A stretch of DNA of 64,000 bases from Paenibacillus sp. IHBB 10380 (lineage in GTDB: Bacteria; Bacillota; Bacilli; Paenibacillales; Paenibacillaceae), in the NCBI RefSeq assembly GCF_000949425.1, contig NZ_CP010976.1, forward strand, positions 3,286,001 to 3,350,000. The letters are read 5' to 3'. Positions 1 through 7,325 of the stretch are shown here, piece after piece (positions within the stretch are counted from its first letter, which is position 1; every line of letters begins with the position of its first letter). The notes beneath the pieces are model-generated. The model was not told the origin of the DNA. It searched no databases and saw only the letters and a program-made list of their open reading frames with translations. The position numbers were made by a program, and so were the translations under genes.

Positions 1-907
1 TTCTGTACATGTTATAGCTGTGCTTGGAACCCTCGGGTACTATCGGTCCTCTAAAGAGCTTTGTCTCCGAAAGGACCTTCGTAAGATATCCTGCATTTCT
101 TGCTCGGATAGCATCATAATACGGGAGACGCTCCAACTGACTTATCCCAAAAGCGGCTGCAATCCAAGACATTCTGTAATCAATACCCGAATCTTCGAGA
201 AAAGCCAAGGCTCTCTCATAATCTTCCCTCTCTTTGAAAAAGGCTATGCCGCCTTCTCCCCCAACAGGAAAGTTCTTATCTGCCATTAAACTTTGACCAG
301 CTCCATCACCGATGGAGCCACATATTTGATGACCAATCGAAGCCGAATGAGCATGGGAAGCATCTTCAACCAAGCGTAAAGAATATTTCTTACTGATTTG
401 GCTTAATTGCGTGAGGTCTGCTGGCAAGCCATGTACATGGACTGGCATGATCACTTTCGTTCTACTCGTGATCGCCTTCTCTACTTTGGCGGGATCTAGG
501 CAATAGGTTTGTGGATCAATATCCACAAATATGGGAATCGCCTTTGCAGCCACAACAGCCTGAGCTGTAGCAATAAACGTAAACGCTGGTAGAATGACCT
601 CATCGCCTGGTTGCACCCCCACTCCCACTAAAGCAAGGTGAAGACTAGAAGTACCGCTTGCTGTAGAAATCGCATAATTGGCTCCCACATAATGACGATA
701 CTTCTCCGTAAATTCATCGATCACACGATCTGGGTCTTGCTGGATCGAGATTAACATCTGCATGACATCTTCCTTAGTGATGATTGGGAAATTAGTTTTT
801 CTTACATCCTCAGGGATGACAGCAGGGCCACCCTTATATGCCAGATCAGCGCCTATCCAATCATCTGAAGGAAGTTCCAACAGCTTTTGTATGAAATCTG
901 TCTTCAT
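1..907 (-). CDS. DegT/DnrJ/EryC1/StrS-family PLP aminotransferase (partial, C-terminus outside window)
   Basis: This is the N-terminal 302 residues of a DegT/DnrJ/EryC1/StrS aminotransferase; the gene runs off the left edge. Such enzymes transfer an amino group to a keto or aldehyde substrate using PLP and glutamate or glutamine. Visible family marks are the SGTSSLHLAL cofactor-phosphate segment, DEVILPAFTFIATA, the VEDASHAH aspartate that pairs with the PLP ring nitrogen, and the lysine in ADKNFPVGGEGG that would form the Schiff base. The ATG at 905-907 follows GGAGG with good spacing. The start overlaps the end of the upstream 228-residue gene by 47 bases, so the two are probably translationally coupled. 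In a LysW/LysX context the natural role is amination of a carrier-bound aldehyde, as LysJ does in LysW-type lysine synthesis; that role is inferred. The gene is absent from simple complete-ORF lists because it has no stop in the window. Confidence 0.9.
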   Translation of the reverse strand, partial: MKTDFIQKLLELPSDDWIGADLAYKGGPAVIPEDVRKTNFPIITKEDVMQMLISIQQDPDRVIDEFTEKYRHYVGANYAISTASGTSSLHLALVGVGVQPGDEVILPAFTFIATAQAVVAAKAIPIFVDIDPQTYCLDPAKVEKAITSRTKVIMPVHVHGLPADLTQLSQISKKYSLRLVEDASHAHSASIGHQICGSIGDGAGQSLMADKNFPVGGEGGIAFFKEREDYERALAFLEDSGIDYRMSWIAAAFGISQLERLPYYDAIRARNAGYLTKVLSETKLFRGPIVPEGSKHSYNMYR

Positions 908-1547
908 TCTCGTGGTTCCTCCTTAGCAATGTTAATTTCACACATGCCCCCACTAGGGGGCTTAATCGATAGTTAAACTGGATGGCTGGCTCGATTTCAG
1001 AATCACTTTCTTCTTGCGTCCACATCGTTTTCAAATCAAAAGCACCAAAAATCTTTAATCTCTCCGCTTTCTTCCAAACAGAAATGTCATTCACCGCTAA
1101 TGCTGCACAAGGACCAAACCCTAAATCCGTAAAATCTAATACTAGTGCTTGAGCATCTGTCGTTTTGGATACAACCAAGGCTTCCAAGTCATTGAGATTC
1201 TCCCAATTCACTGAAATGGTTGCATAACCATGTCCAAGTTCTAGATCAGACTCTAAATTAATCCCTAACCAATTCAAAAATTTTCTTTCCTGATCACTCG
1301 CTTTCGCTAGTCGAGTAGATGAACCATGTACAATATTCTGTCCCCATAATGCACCATGTACGGCACCTGTATAGCTATTGAATAAGGCTACGTGTTTAGC
1401 CTTGGTTATCTTGCTAATGCTCTTCTCTAAACCTTTTAATTCATTCTCATTCTTTTCAATACTCATAATGACACCTGAATTAAGAACTCTAGATAATACA
1501 AATGAAAGCGAGAAGTAATTTTCTTTTTTGATCACGGAATCTGCCAT
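861..1547 (-). CDS. Short DegT-like protein, probably degenerate aminotransferase paralogue
   Basis: A 228-residue protein with ATG at 1545-1547 behind a very strong GGAGGAGG site, 17 bases after the ligase gene. It is not a standard family member, but it can be laid along the DegT fold. AKHVALFNSYTGAVHGALWG resembles the cofactor-phosphate loop, LVLDFTDLGFGPCAAL resembles the VEDAAHA strand, FGAFDLKTMW resembles the lysine loop, and NYRLSPLVGACVKL resembles the NYRMSELQAA helix. About 40% of the usual 370-400 residues is missing and several loop residues are altered, although a lysine remains at the expected place. It lies between the LysX-like ligase and the complete DegT enzyme and overlaps the latter. 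It may be a regulatory or scaffolding partner, as in heterodimeric aminotransferases, or a reduced enzyme. The family assignment rests on my own alignment by eye. Confidence 0.6.
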   Translation of the reverse strand: MADSVIKKENYFSLSFVLSRVLNSGVIMSIEKNENELKGLEKSISKITKAKHVALFNSYTGAVHGALWGQNIVHGSSTRLAKASDQERKFLNWLGINLESDLELGHGYATISVNWENLNDLEALVVSKTTDAQALVLDFTDLGFGPCAALAVNDISVWKKAERLKIFGAFDLKTMWTQEESDSEIEPAIQFNYRLSPLVGACVKLTLLRRNHENEDRFHTKAVGTSFR

Positions 1548-1563
1548 TGTTCCTCCTCCATTA

Positions 1564-2457
1564 TTAATTTATTATTTGAGCAAATTTACTTTTCAACGCT
1601 ATTTTTTTCTTAAGATATTGTGCAATATGATCCGCAACATCGACACCATGGATCTTCCATGACTTGGAGAATTCAGGATTTTGATTAATTTCGCATACGA
1701 GATAACAGTTATTCTTGAAATCATAGAATAGATCTAATCCATAGATACCTTCTCCCAAAATATCAATCAGTTTGTTACATATAGATCCAATCTCGTGGTT
1801 AATATCCATCGGTTCTATTTCAGCACCAAGATGTGTATTGGTTTTCCAGTTGTCGATGGATACTCTGCGGAAAGCCACAATGGGCTTACTTCCCACAATC
1901 ACGACCCGGATATCGAAATCCCCCTTATCCACAAATTCTTGAATCAATACAGGGAAGGATTGTTGCGTGGGATCCAAAGATTCCCTTGCCGCAGTCCATG
2001 CATCTAAACAATCTTGTCCCACAATCCTCGCGATTCCTCTTCCCCAGGATGAGCTCGCAGGTTTGATAACAAATACGTTACCAAAGTCTTCAAAAGATTC
2101 TTTTATATTGGATGATGTAAAAGCCACCTTAAATCTTGGCTGCGGAATATTAGCTTGTTGAAATACAATCGATTGATGAATTTTATTCGTACAAATCGTA
2201 ATCGCCTTAACTGAATTGACCGTTTCAATGCCTGCTAACTCCAATAGGGTTGAGCGACTTAATGCCTTTTTTTGAGAAAGGCACCTTATGAGCGCTAACC
2301 CAACTTGCTCAGATCTGTCTGTTTCCAAGGGTAAGTCCATGGAATCAAGATTAATCTCAACATGAAAACCATCCTCTTTAAGAAAATCAGATATACGTTT
2401 TTCTTCCTCGCGTAGTTTGGTGACACAGATTAAAACATCTGTATGTTTACTCATCAT
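1564..2457 (-). CDS. lysX: LysX/RimK-like ATP-grasp ligase acting on an amino-group carrier protein
   Basis: A 297-residue ATP-grasp ligase of the LysX/ArgX/RimK group. The ATP-grasp core shows VFVIKPASSSWGRGI (nucleotide lysine and glycine loop), VLIQEFVD, DIRVVIVG and the metal-binding end VCEINQNPEFSKSW followed by HGVDVADHIAQYL, which matches the typical tail of LysX. Known LysX enzymes join the alpha-amino group of an amino acid to the gamma-carboxylate of the last glutamate of LysW, using ATP. The partner carrier is encoded immediately upstream, 9 bases away, and ends in Glu as required. Two adjacent ATG codons (2455-2457 and 2452-2454) follow AAAGGAG; the second has the better spacing. 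The amino acid loaded cannot be told from sequence: aminoadipate, glutamate or a secondary-metabolite precursor are all possible. Confidence 0.85.
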   Translation of the reverse strand: MMSKHTDVLICVTKLREEEKRISDFLKEDGFHVEINLDSMDLPLETDRSEQVGLALIRCLSQKKALSRSTLLELAGIETVNSVKAITICTNKIHQSIVFQQANIPQPRFKVAFTSSNIKESFEDFGNVFVIKPASSSWGRGIARIVGQDCLDAWTAARESLDPTQQSFPVLIQEFVDKGDFDIRVVIVGSKPIVAFRRVSIDNWKTNTHLGAEIEPMDINHEIGSICNKLIDILGEGIYGLDLFYDFKNNCYLVCEINQNPEFSKSWKIHGVDVADHIAQYLKKKIALKSKFAQIIN

Positions 2458-2466
2458 CCAACTCCT

Positions 2467-2640
2467 TTACTCACCCCAAGTTTCTTCAATTTCCGGAGCG
2501 AGTGCTATAGTGATTAAATTGTGAACGGCATGTACTTCATGCTCTTGACCACATGAGGAGCATTCAACGATCTCCCCCGTTGTTGCATCTTCTTCTACGC
2601 TAAAATCAGACTTGCATACAAGACAATTTAAGCTACTCAT
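2467..2640 (-). CDS. lysW: LysW-like amino-group carrier protein
   Basis: A 57-residue acidic carrier protein. It has a zinc-ribbon pattern of two CxxC pairs (CLVC and CSSC), a GEIVECSSCG segment and the hallmark C-terminus ETWGE, close to the EDWGE of LysW. In LysW the gamma-carboxyl of the terminal glutamate carries the amino-acid intermediate while other enzymes process it. An upstream in-frame ATG would add 26 residues, but the ATG at 2638-2640 is preceded by AAGGTGG at the right distance and gives the usual LysW length, so I chose it. It is first in an operon with the ligase and two aminotransferase-like genes. A promoter with an overlapping inverted repeat lies directly upstream. Confidence 0.9.
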   Translation of the reverse strand: MSSLNCLVCKSDFSVEEDATTGEIVECSSCGQEHEVHAVHNLITIALAPEIEETWGE

Positions 2641-2670
2641 TTCTTTTTCCACCTTCCAAATATAATTTGT

Positions 2671-2699
2671 ATTATACCCACTTGAATAATGGGTATTAA
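2671..2699 (-). promoter_or_regulatory. Promoter of the carrier-protein operon with overlapping operator-like inverted repeat
   Basis: Reading leftward there is a perfect TATAAT -10 box (2671-2676) and a weaker TTAATA -35 box (2694-2699) with 17 bases between. The spacer is filled by a perfect 7-base inverted repeat, ATACCCA and TGGGTAT (2674-2696) separated by 9 bases, a typical repressor footprint. The predicted transcript start is about 25 bases before the carrier start codon. Confidence 0.6.
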
Positions 2700-2783
2700 T
2701 ACAGCAATCAACCACCATTGTTTAAAATTCTAATCATCTCCATACTCTCATCGGTTATATGGGGTATTAAAATTTGTTTTAAA

Positions 2784-2811
2784 ATTATCATATATTTTCC
2801 AGTTTAGTCAA
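2784..2811 (-). promoter_or_regulatory. Second, upstream promoter candidate for the carrier-protein operon
   Basis: On the minus strand TTGACT (2806-2811) and GATAAT (2784-2789) are separated by 16 bases, close to the SigA consensus. It would add about 150 bases of leader to the operon transcript. It may equally be a chance match in AT-rich DNA. Confidence 0.4.
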
Positions 2812-2818
2812 TTGGAGT

Positions 2819-2960
2819 TCAATAAGGATCTTCTATTCTGGTATAGAACATCTTTATGTTTCCGTCATCATTATCGTTTCTTAAATGTTTCAAGCGAATC
2901 GCGATCATCAGACAATCGTATCTGCTCAGGCTTGTAAGCATTATCATAGAGTTCCCCTCT
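2819..2960 (-). pseudogene. Possible gene relic (C-terminal fragment with one frame change)
   Basis: The minus strand reads ELYDNAYKPEQIRLSDDRD then SLETFKKR in one frame. It then continues, after a single shift, as NDNDDGNIKMFYTRIEDPY to a stop at 2819. The composition is protein-like, unlike the surrounding AT-rich spacer. An alternative 42-codon frame starts at ATG 2945-2947 behind AGAGGGG. I do not recognise the family. This could be a decayed gene end or a small gene. Confidence 0.3.
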
Positions 2961-3017
2961 TTCTTAATAGAAGATTTCTATTAAATGGTAATTTTATGTT
3001 TATGTTATATTAAACCC

Positions 3018-3046
3018 ATTATTCACAGTTAAATTATGTGAATAAT
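3018..3046. promoter_or_regulatory. Operator-like inverted repeat upstream of the peptide transporter operon
   Basis: Perfect 10-base arms, ATTATTCACA and TGTGAATAAT, are separated by 9 bases and end 17 bases before the first ribosome binding site of the operon. The arrangement suits a dimeric regulator. There is no U-run, so it is not a terminator. A second palindrome (9-base arms TTAATAGAA/TTCTATTAA) lies at 2964-2984. Confidence 0.5.
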
Positions 3047-3077
3047 TGTTTGGAATATAACTAAAGGAGGAACAGCG

Positions 3078-3116
3078 ATGAGTAAACAACAGCTAGTGAA
3101 GTGGTTGGATGGATAA
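3078..3116 (+). CDS. 12-codon leader ORF overlapping the start of dppD
   Basis: The only strong ribosome binding site before dppD (AAAGGAGG, 3063-3070) is positioned for the ATG at 3078, not for the dppD ATG at 3109. The short frame encodes [12 protein letters not shown] and stops at 3116, six bases past the dppD start codon, in a different frame. This is the usual geometry for translational coupling, in which ribosomes ending the leader restart on dppD. It could have a regulatory role. No ribosome-stalling motif is obvious. Confidence 0.5.
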   Translation: MSKQQLVKWLDG

Positions 3117-4071
3117 CTTACTGAAGGTCAATGGATTGCAAACGGTATTTCGATCCGACACGTGCGATGTGACAGCTGTCGATAAAGTCAGTTTTCAAGT
3201 GCAGCTGGGTGAGACCATCGGAATCGTAGGAGAGTCAGGCTGCGGGAAAAGCGTTACATCCTTATCCATCATGAACCTGCTTGGGAAGGAAGGTCGCATT
3301 CAGCAGGGGGAGATTTGGTTCAATGGGACCAACCTAGCTGAGTTGTCCGAGACCGGGCTTCGCCAACTACGCGGTAAAGAGATCGCAATGATTTTTCAAG
3401 AACCTATGACCTCGCTTAATCCGGTTTTTACTATTGGCAGTCAATTAATAGAAACGATCCGACTACATATGAAGCTTAATCGTAAGGAATCTAAGGCTTA
3501 CGCCATTCAAATGCTAACTAAGGTAGGTATTTCCCGTCCCGAAGCCATTCTAAAGGAATATCCACATACGTTATCTGGTGGTATGCGCCAGCGGGTCATG
3601 ATTGCTATAGCGCTTGCTTGCAAACCCAAGCTTCTTATTGCAGATGAACCTACTACTGCGCTTGATGTCACTGTTCAAGCTCAAATTTTGAGTTTGATGA
3701 AGGAGCTACGTGAAGAAAGCGGTGCGGCGATTATGCTGATCACACATGACTTGGGCATCGTTGCAGAAATGGCTGACAAAGTGATCGTGATGTATGCAGG
3801 CCAAATCGTCGAAGAAGCCGATGTCTTCTCCTTATTCGAGGAACCGCTCCACCCTTATACAAAAGGATTATTACAATCCATTCCAGGTACGGGGGATGAC
3901 GACAACGATCGATTATTCGGTATCCCTGGATCTGTACCTTCCATACAGCGGATGCCTCAAGGTTGCAGATTCCATTCCCGCTGTGAACACGCTACGAAGC
4001 AATGCATTCATGAGCAGCCGGAGTTAAAGACAATAAAGCCTAATCACCAAGTGAAATGCTGGCTGTATTAG
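3109..4071 (+). CDS. dppD: Oligopeptide/dipeptide ABC transporter, ATP-binding protein DppD/OppD type
   Basis: A 320-residue ABC ATPase of a peptide/nickel importer. It shows Walker A GESGCGKS (residues 41-48), Q-loop [11 protein letters not shown], signature LSGGMRQRV, Walker [13 protein letters not shown], switch histidine in ITHDLG, and the C-terminal oligopeptide-transporter domain with its cysteine cluster (GCRFHSRC). It powers uptake through the DppB/DppC permeases from the cytoplasmic face. It is the first full gene of the order dppD-dppF-dppB-dppC-dppA. The ATG at 3109 has no good ribosome binding site of its own and overlaps a 12-codon leader frame. The substrate (di- or oligopeptide, or metal) is not predictable from the ATPase. 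Confidence 0.92.
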   Translation: MDNLLKVNGLQTVFRSDTCDVTAVDKVSFQVQLGETIGIVGESGCGKSVTSLSIMNLLGKEGRIQQGEIWFNGTNLAELSETGLRQLRGKEIAMIFQEPMTSLNPVFTIGSQLIETIRLHMKLNRKESKAYAIQMLTKVGISRPEAILKEYPHTLSGGMRQRVMIAIALACKPKLLIADEPTTALDVTVQAQILSLMKELREESGAAIMLITHDLGIVAEMADKVIVMYAGQIVEEADVFSLFEEPLHPYTKGLLQSIPGTGDDDNDRLFGIPGSVPSIQRMPQGCRFHSRCEHATKQCIHEQPELKTIKPNHQVKCWLY

Positions 4072-4119
4072 GAATGTGACTTGAATGAAATAAGTCAGCT
4101 CATTACAGGGGGGGATGAA

Positions 4120-5112
4120 ATGATAGAAGTTAAAGACACGCTTACTCAGACTCCATTAGTCCGAATTGAGCGATTAAAAACCTACTACCCCATTAAAAAG
4201 GGAATTTTCTCGCGGACAGTAGGACATGTCAAAGCGGTTGACGATATTAGTCTCAATATCTACGAAGGGGAGACATTAGGACTTATCGGAGAATCCGGGT
4301 GTGGTAAATCCACCATTGGTCGTTCTATAGTACGACTTGAGAATCCCAGCGAGGGTAAGATATTTTTCAGGAATGAAAATATCACTCAGTATTCTAATCA
4401 AAAATTAAAGCCGATTCGTAAGCAGATACAAATTATATTTCAAGATCCTTATTCTTCGTTAAACCCGCGAAAAAAGATCAATGATATTCTATCTGAACCC
4501 CTTATCGTACACAAGCTTGTCGATCCTAGCAGGGTACAGCAAAATGTAGATCAATTATTGGATGCAGTGGGCTTGCCTCGCTCCTACAAGAATCGCTATC
4601 CTCACGAATTTTCTGGCGGGCAGCGGCAGCGCATTGGGATTGCAAGAGCTATCTCTTTAAAGCCGAAATTTATTGTATGTGACGAACCCGTCTCTGCACT
4701 CGATGTATCTATTCAAGCTCAAATTTTGAATTTGCTTAAAGATTTACAAAAAGAGTTGAATCTTACTTATTTGTTCATTGCGCATGGGGTGGGTACAGTC
4801 AAATATATTAGCACTCGAGTGGCAGTTATGTATCTCGGAAAAATCGTAGAGCTAGCAGATAAAACCGATTTATTCAATCATCCCAAGCACCCTTATACCC
4901 ATATCTTATTGAATTCAAGTCCATTGCCTGATCCCAAGCTACGTAATAAAGAACGAATCATTATACAGGGTGAAGTTCCAAGTTCCGCAAACCCACCTAT
5001 GGGATGTCGATTTCATACACGATGTCCTTACATGCAGGAAAAATGCAAGCATGAAGAACCGCCTCTCACGGGTGTCCTACATACGGTTGCATGTCATTAT
5101 CCCTTAGGTTAA
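4120..5112 (+). CDS. dppF: Oligopeptide/dipeptide ABC transporter, ATP-binding protein DppF/OppF type
   Basis: A 330-residue second ATPase of the importer. Walker [10 protein letters not shown] (57-65), Q-loop IIFQDPYSSLNPR, signature FSGGQRQRIGI, Walker B FIVCDEPVSALD and the C-terminal GCRFHTRCP cluster are all present. An in-frame TTG at 4081 would extend it by 13 residues, but the ATG at 4120 follows a run of Gs at normal spacing and gives the usual N-terminus. One oddity is the switch region. It reads FIAHGVGTV where nearly all relatives have FISHDLSVV, so the histidine is kept but the following aspartate is glycine. The effect is unknown. It would pair with DppD as a heterodimer. Confidence 0.9.
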   Translation: MIEVKDTLTQTPLVRIERLKTYYPIKKGIFSRTVGHVKAVDDISLNIYEGETLGLIGESGCGKSTIGRSIVRLENPSEGKIFFRNENITQYSNQKLKPIRKQIQIIFQDPYSSLNPRKKINDILSEPLIVHKLVDPSRVQQNVDQLLDAVGLPRSYKNRYPHEFSGGQRQRIGIARAISLKPKFIVCDEPVSALDVSIQAQILNLLKDLQKELNLTYLFIAHGVGTVKYISTRVAVMYLGKIVELADKTDLFNHPKHPYTHILLNSSPLPDPKLRNKERIIIQGEVPSSANPPMGCRFHTRCPYMQEKCKHEEPPLTGVLHTVACHYPLG

Positions 5113-5137
5113 GGCTAGGAAAAGGAGGAACCTTCTT

Positions 5138-6088
5138 ATGCTCCATTACATTGTGAGACGCGTACTTATTGCGATTCCCGTATTACTAGGCATTACCATT
5201 CTCAACTTTTGCATTGTTAATCTAGCACCTGGTAATCCCGTCGATATGTTCATTGATCCCAATACACCCCAGCAGTTAGTGGAAGCAAAGAAAGAGATGC
5301 TAGGACTTAACGATCCCCTCATCATTCAATATTTCAAATGGCTTTGGCATTTACTTCACGGTGGTTTCGGTTACTCCTTCAGCTCCTTTGCTCCTGTTAC
5401 GCATATCATCGGAGAACGTATTGGACCCACACTTATGTTAACTTCGATCTCTTTAACACTCGGCGTGTTAATAGCCATTCCCATTGGAATTCTAAGCGCG
5501 GTCAAACAAAACACTCGATTCGATTACATCATGACTGGCTTATCCTTTATTTGGACTTCTATTCCACAGTTTTTTCTTGGATTAGGTCTAATCTATGTTT
5601 TTGCACTTCATTTCAAAATATTACCTACGGGTGGGATGCTGACAATTGGCGGTGATGGCAGCTTAGCGGATAGAATTAAGCATCTCATTCTTCCCGTCTC
5701 CGTACTTACGATTGCTATTATCGGTAAAAAAATAAGATATGTACGTGCAAGTATGCTCGATGTGCTGAAACAGGATTATTTACGGACAGCCCGCGCCAAG
5801 GGTTTGCATGCGTTTATCGTAACCAATAAACATGCACTGCGTAATGCGCTTATTCCAATCATCACCGTGTTCGGTATGGAAATCCCCCTCCTACTTGGAG
5901 GAAGTATTATTATTGAACAAATTTTCCAATGGCCTGGCATAGGGCAGCTAACCATGCAATCCATATTATCTAGGGATTATCCCACCCTAATGGGCTTAAA
6001 TTTCATAGCTGCGATTATTGTACTTGCAACCAATTTATTCATGGATATTCTGTATTTCGTAGCAGATCCACGTGTCAAATATAACTAG
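5138..6088 (+). CDS. dppB: Peptide ABC transporter permease DppB/OppB type
   Basis: A 316-residue inner-membrane permease. The N-terminal LHYIVRRVLIAIPVLLGITI is the classic first segment of DppB, followed by five more hydrophobic segments. The EAA-type coupling motif is in the DYLRTARAKGL region (about residues 210-222), which contacts the ATPases. AAAGGAGG lies ahead of the ATG. It forms the substrate channel together with DppC, encoded 9 bases downstream. Confidence 0.93.
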   Translation: MLHYIVRRVLIAIPVLLGITILNFCIVNLAPGNPVDMFIDPNTPQQLVEAKKEMLGLNDPLIIQYFKWLWHLLHGGFGYSFSSFAPVTHIIGERIGPTLMLTSISLTLGVLIAIPIGILSAVKQNTRFDYIMTGLSFIWTSIPQFFLGLGLIYVFALHFKILPTGGMLTIGGDGSLADRIKHLILPVSVLTIAIIGKKIRYVRASMLDVLKQDYLRTARAKGLHAFIVTNKHALRNALIPIITVFGMEIPLLLGGSIIIEQIFQWPGIGQLTMQSILSRDYPTLMGLNFIAAIIVLATNLFMDILYFVADPRVKYN

Positions 6089-6103
6089 AAAGGGGGCATG
6101 CAC

Positions 6104-7018
6104 ATGTCCATAACCGATATCCAAATGAAATCAACTAGGCGAACAATGGACTCTGGTCAAACCATACAATCGGAGCCGGAGGAACGCTACATCCAGCAGA
6201 TCATTCACCGCTTCAGGAAAAACCGGTTGGCCGTTGCAGGACTTGTCTTTATCATCCTACTCGTATGTACTGGACTGTTCGCACCATGGTTAACGCCGCA
6301 TAATCCCAATGAAGTGACTACTATCTTCTCAGCCTCCCCTTCTTCTGTTCATTGGCTCGGAACAGACCAAGTAGGAAGAGACGTTCTAAGCCGGCTTATC
6401 TATGCGACTCGAATTTCTTTGATCGTCGGCTTTCTCACCGTGTCCATCTACGTCACTATAGGGACCACGATTGGCTTGATTTCCGCTTATTATGGGGGCT
6501 GGATGGATATGATCGTGATGCGTCTTGCCGACATTTTTATGGCCTTTCCTTATTTAATGGTCATCTTGGTCGTCGTCAGTATATTGGGCTCAAGTCTTAC
6601 CACCATCATTCTCGTTCTAGCCTTATTCTCTTGGCCTACAGTAGCACGTCTGGTTAGAGGAAGTGTGCTATCGCTCAAGCAATTGGATTATGTAAAAGCT
6701 GGAATCGCCCTTGGATTTAGTCCTCGGCGTATCATGTTTGGTCATATTCTGCCCAACGCCCTCGGTCCCGTTATTGTCAACGCCACGTTCGGTATAGCTG
6801 CTGCTATCCTTAGTGAAGCAGGGCTTAGCTTTCTCGGAATGGGGATCCAACCGCCAACACCCAGTTGGGGGAACATGCTCAGCGATGCTCAATCTTTAAC
6901 TGTATTAACCAATCAACCTTGGCTGTGGGTGCCTGCTGGGTCTATTCTCTTGGTCACAGTATTAGCTATTAATTTCATGGGGGATGGACTTCGAGATGCA
7001 TTAGATCCCAAGCAATAA
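6104..7018 (+). CDS. dppC: Peptide ABC transporter permease DppC/OppC type
   Basis: A 304-residue permease with the N-terminal OppC segment RFRKNRLAVAGLVFIILLV, the WLGTDQVGRDVLSRLIY motif typical of DppC, and five to six membrane segments. The EAA-like loop is YVKAGIALGFSPRRIM. Two ATGs are available (6098 and 6104). AAAGGGGG is only one base from the first, so the second is preferred. An inverted-repeat element separates this gene from the binding-protein gene downstream. Confidence 0.92.
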   Translation: MSITDIQMKSTRRTMDSGQTIQSEPEERYIQQIIHRFRKNRLAVAGLVFIILLVCTGLFAPWLTPHNPNEVTTIFSASPSSVHWLGTDQVGRDVLSRLIYATRISLIVGFLTVSIYVTIGTTIGLISAYYGGWMDMIVMRLADIFMAFPYLMVILVVVSILGSSLTTIILVLALFSWPTVARLVRGSVLSLKQLDYVKAGIALGFSPRRIMFGHILPNALGPVIVNATFGIAAAILSEAGLSFLGMGIQPPTPSWGNMLSDAQSLTVLTNQPWLWVPAGSILLVTVLAINFMGDGLRDALDPKQ

Positions 7019-7273
7019 GAGGTTGTTCAAAAAGTCATCTATTGATCACGAAGTAACGCAAGAAGATTATTCGGCATCGAATCTGAGTTCAACCCTCGAA
7101 GTCCGTTGCTCATGTAGGTTTGCGAGCGCATGCTTACGAAGGTCATTTTCTTCGAAAACGTGTAACTCCGCTACTCCTTCTTCGGCCCTTAACTCACCTT
7201 CTGAGGCGTTTTGAAAAAACGCAGCATCGTAAGCATAAGCTATCATGCTGAATAGTCGACTTTTTGAACTCTC
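7019..7273. repeat. MITE-like element or dispersed intergenic repeat with terminal inverted repeats
   Basis: The stretch between dppC and dppA starts with GAGGTTGTTCAAAAAGTC and ends with GACTTTTTGAAC. The 12-base ends (7025-7036 and 7258-7269) are perfect inverted repeats. Inside there is a second inverted pair, TGCTTACGA and TCGTAAGCA. The interior is more GC-rich than other spacers and holds a short open frame (7023-7214) with Ser/Cys/Arg-rich composition and no ribosome binding site. There is no transposase. It looks like a non-autonomous element inserted within the operon; copies elsewhere in the genome would confirm it. Confidence 0.5.
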
Positions 7274-7325
7274 ACTATAAGGTACTTACAACTTTAAAAA
7301 TATGATCAACAGAGGGGATCTTTCA

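Noticed and set aside
20..289. 89-codon plus-strand frame
   Set aside because: It is antisense to the DegT aminotransferase, lacks a ribosome binding site and has no protein-like pattern.
7023..7214. 63-codon frame in the inverted-repeat element
   Set aside because: It has no ribosome binding site, a biased Ser/Arg/Cys composition and lies wholly within the repeat; treated as part of the element.
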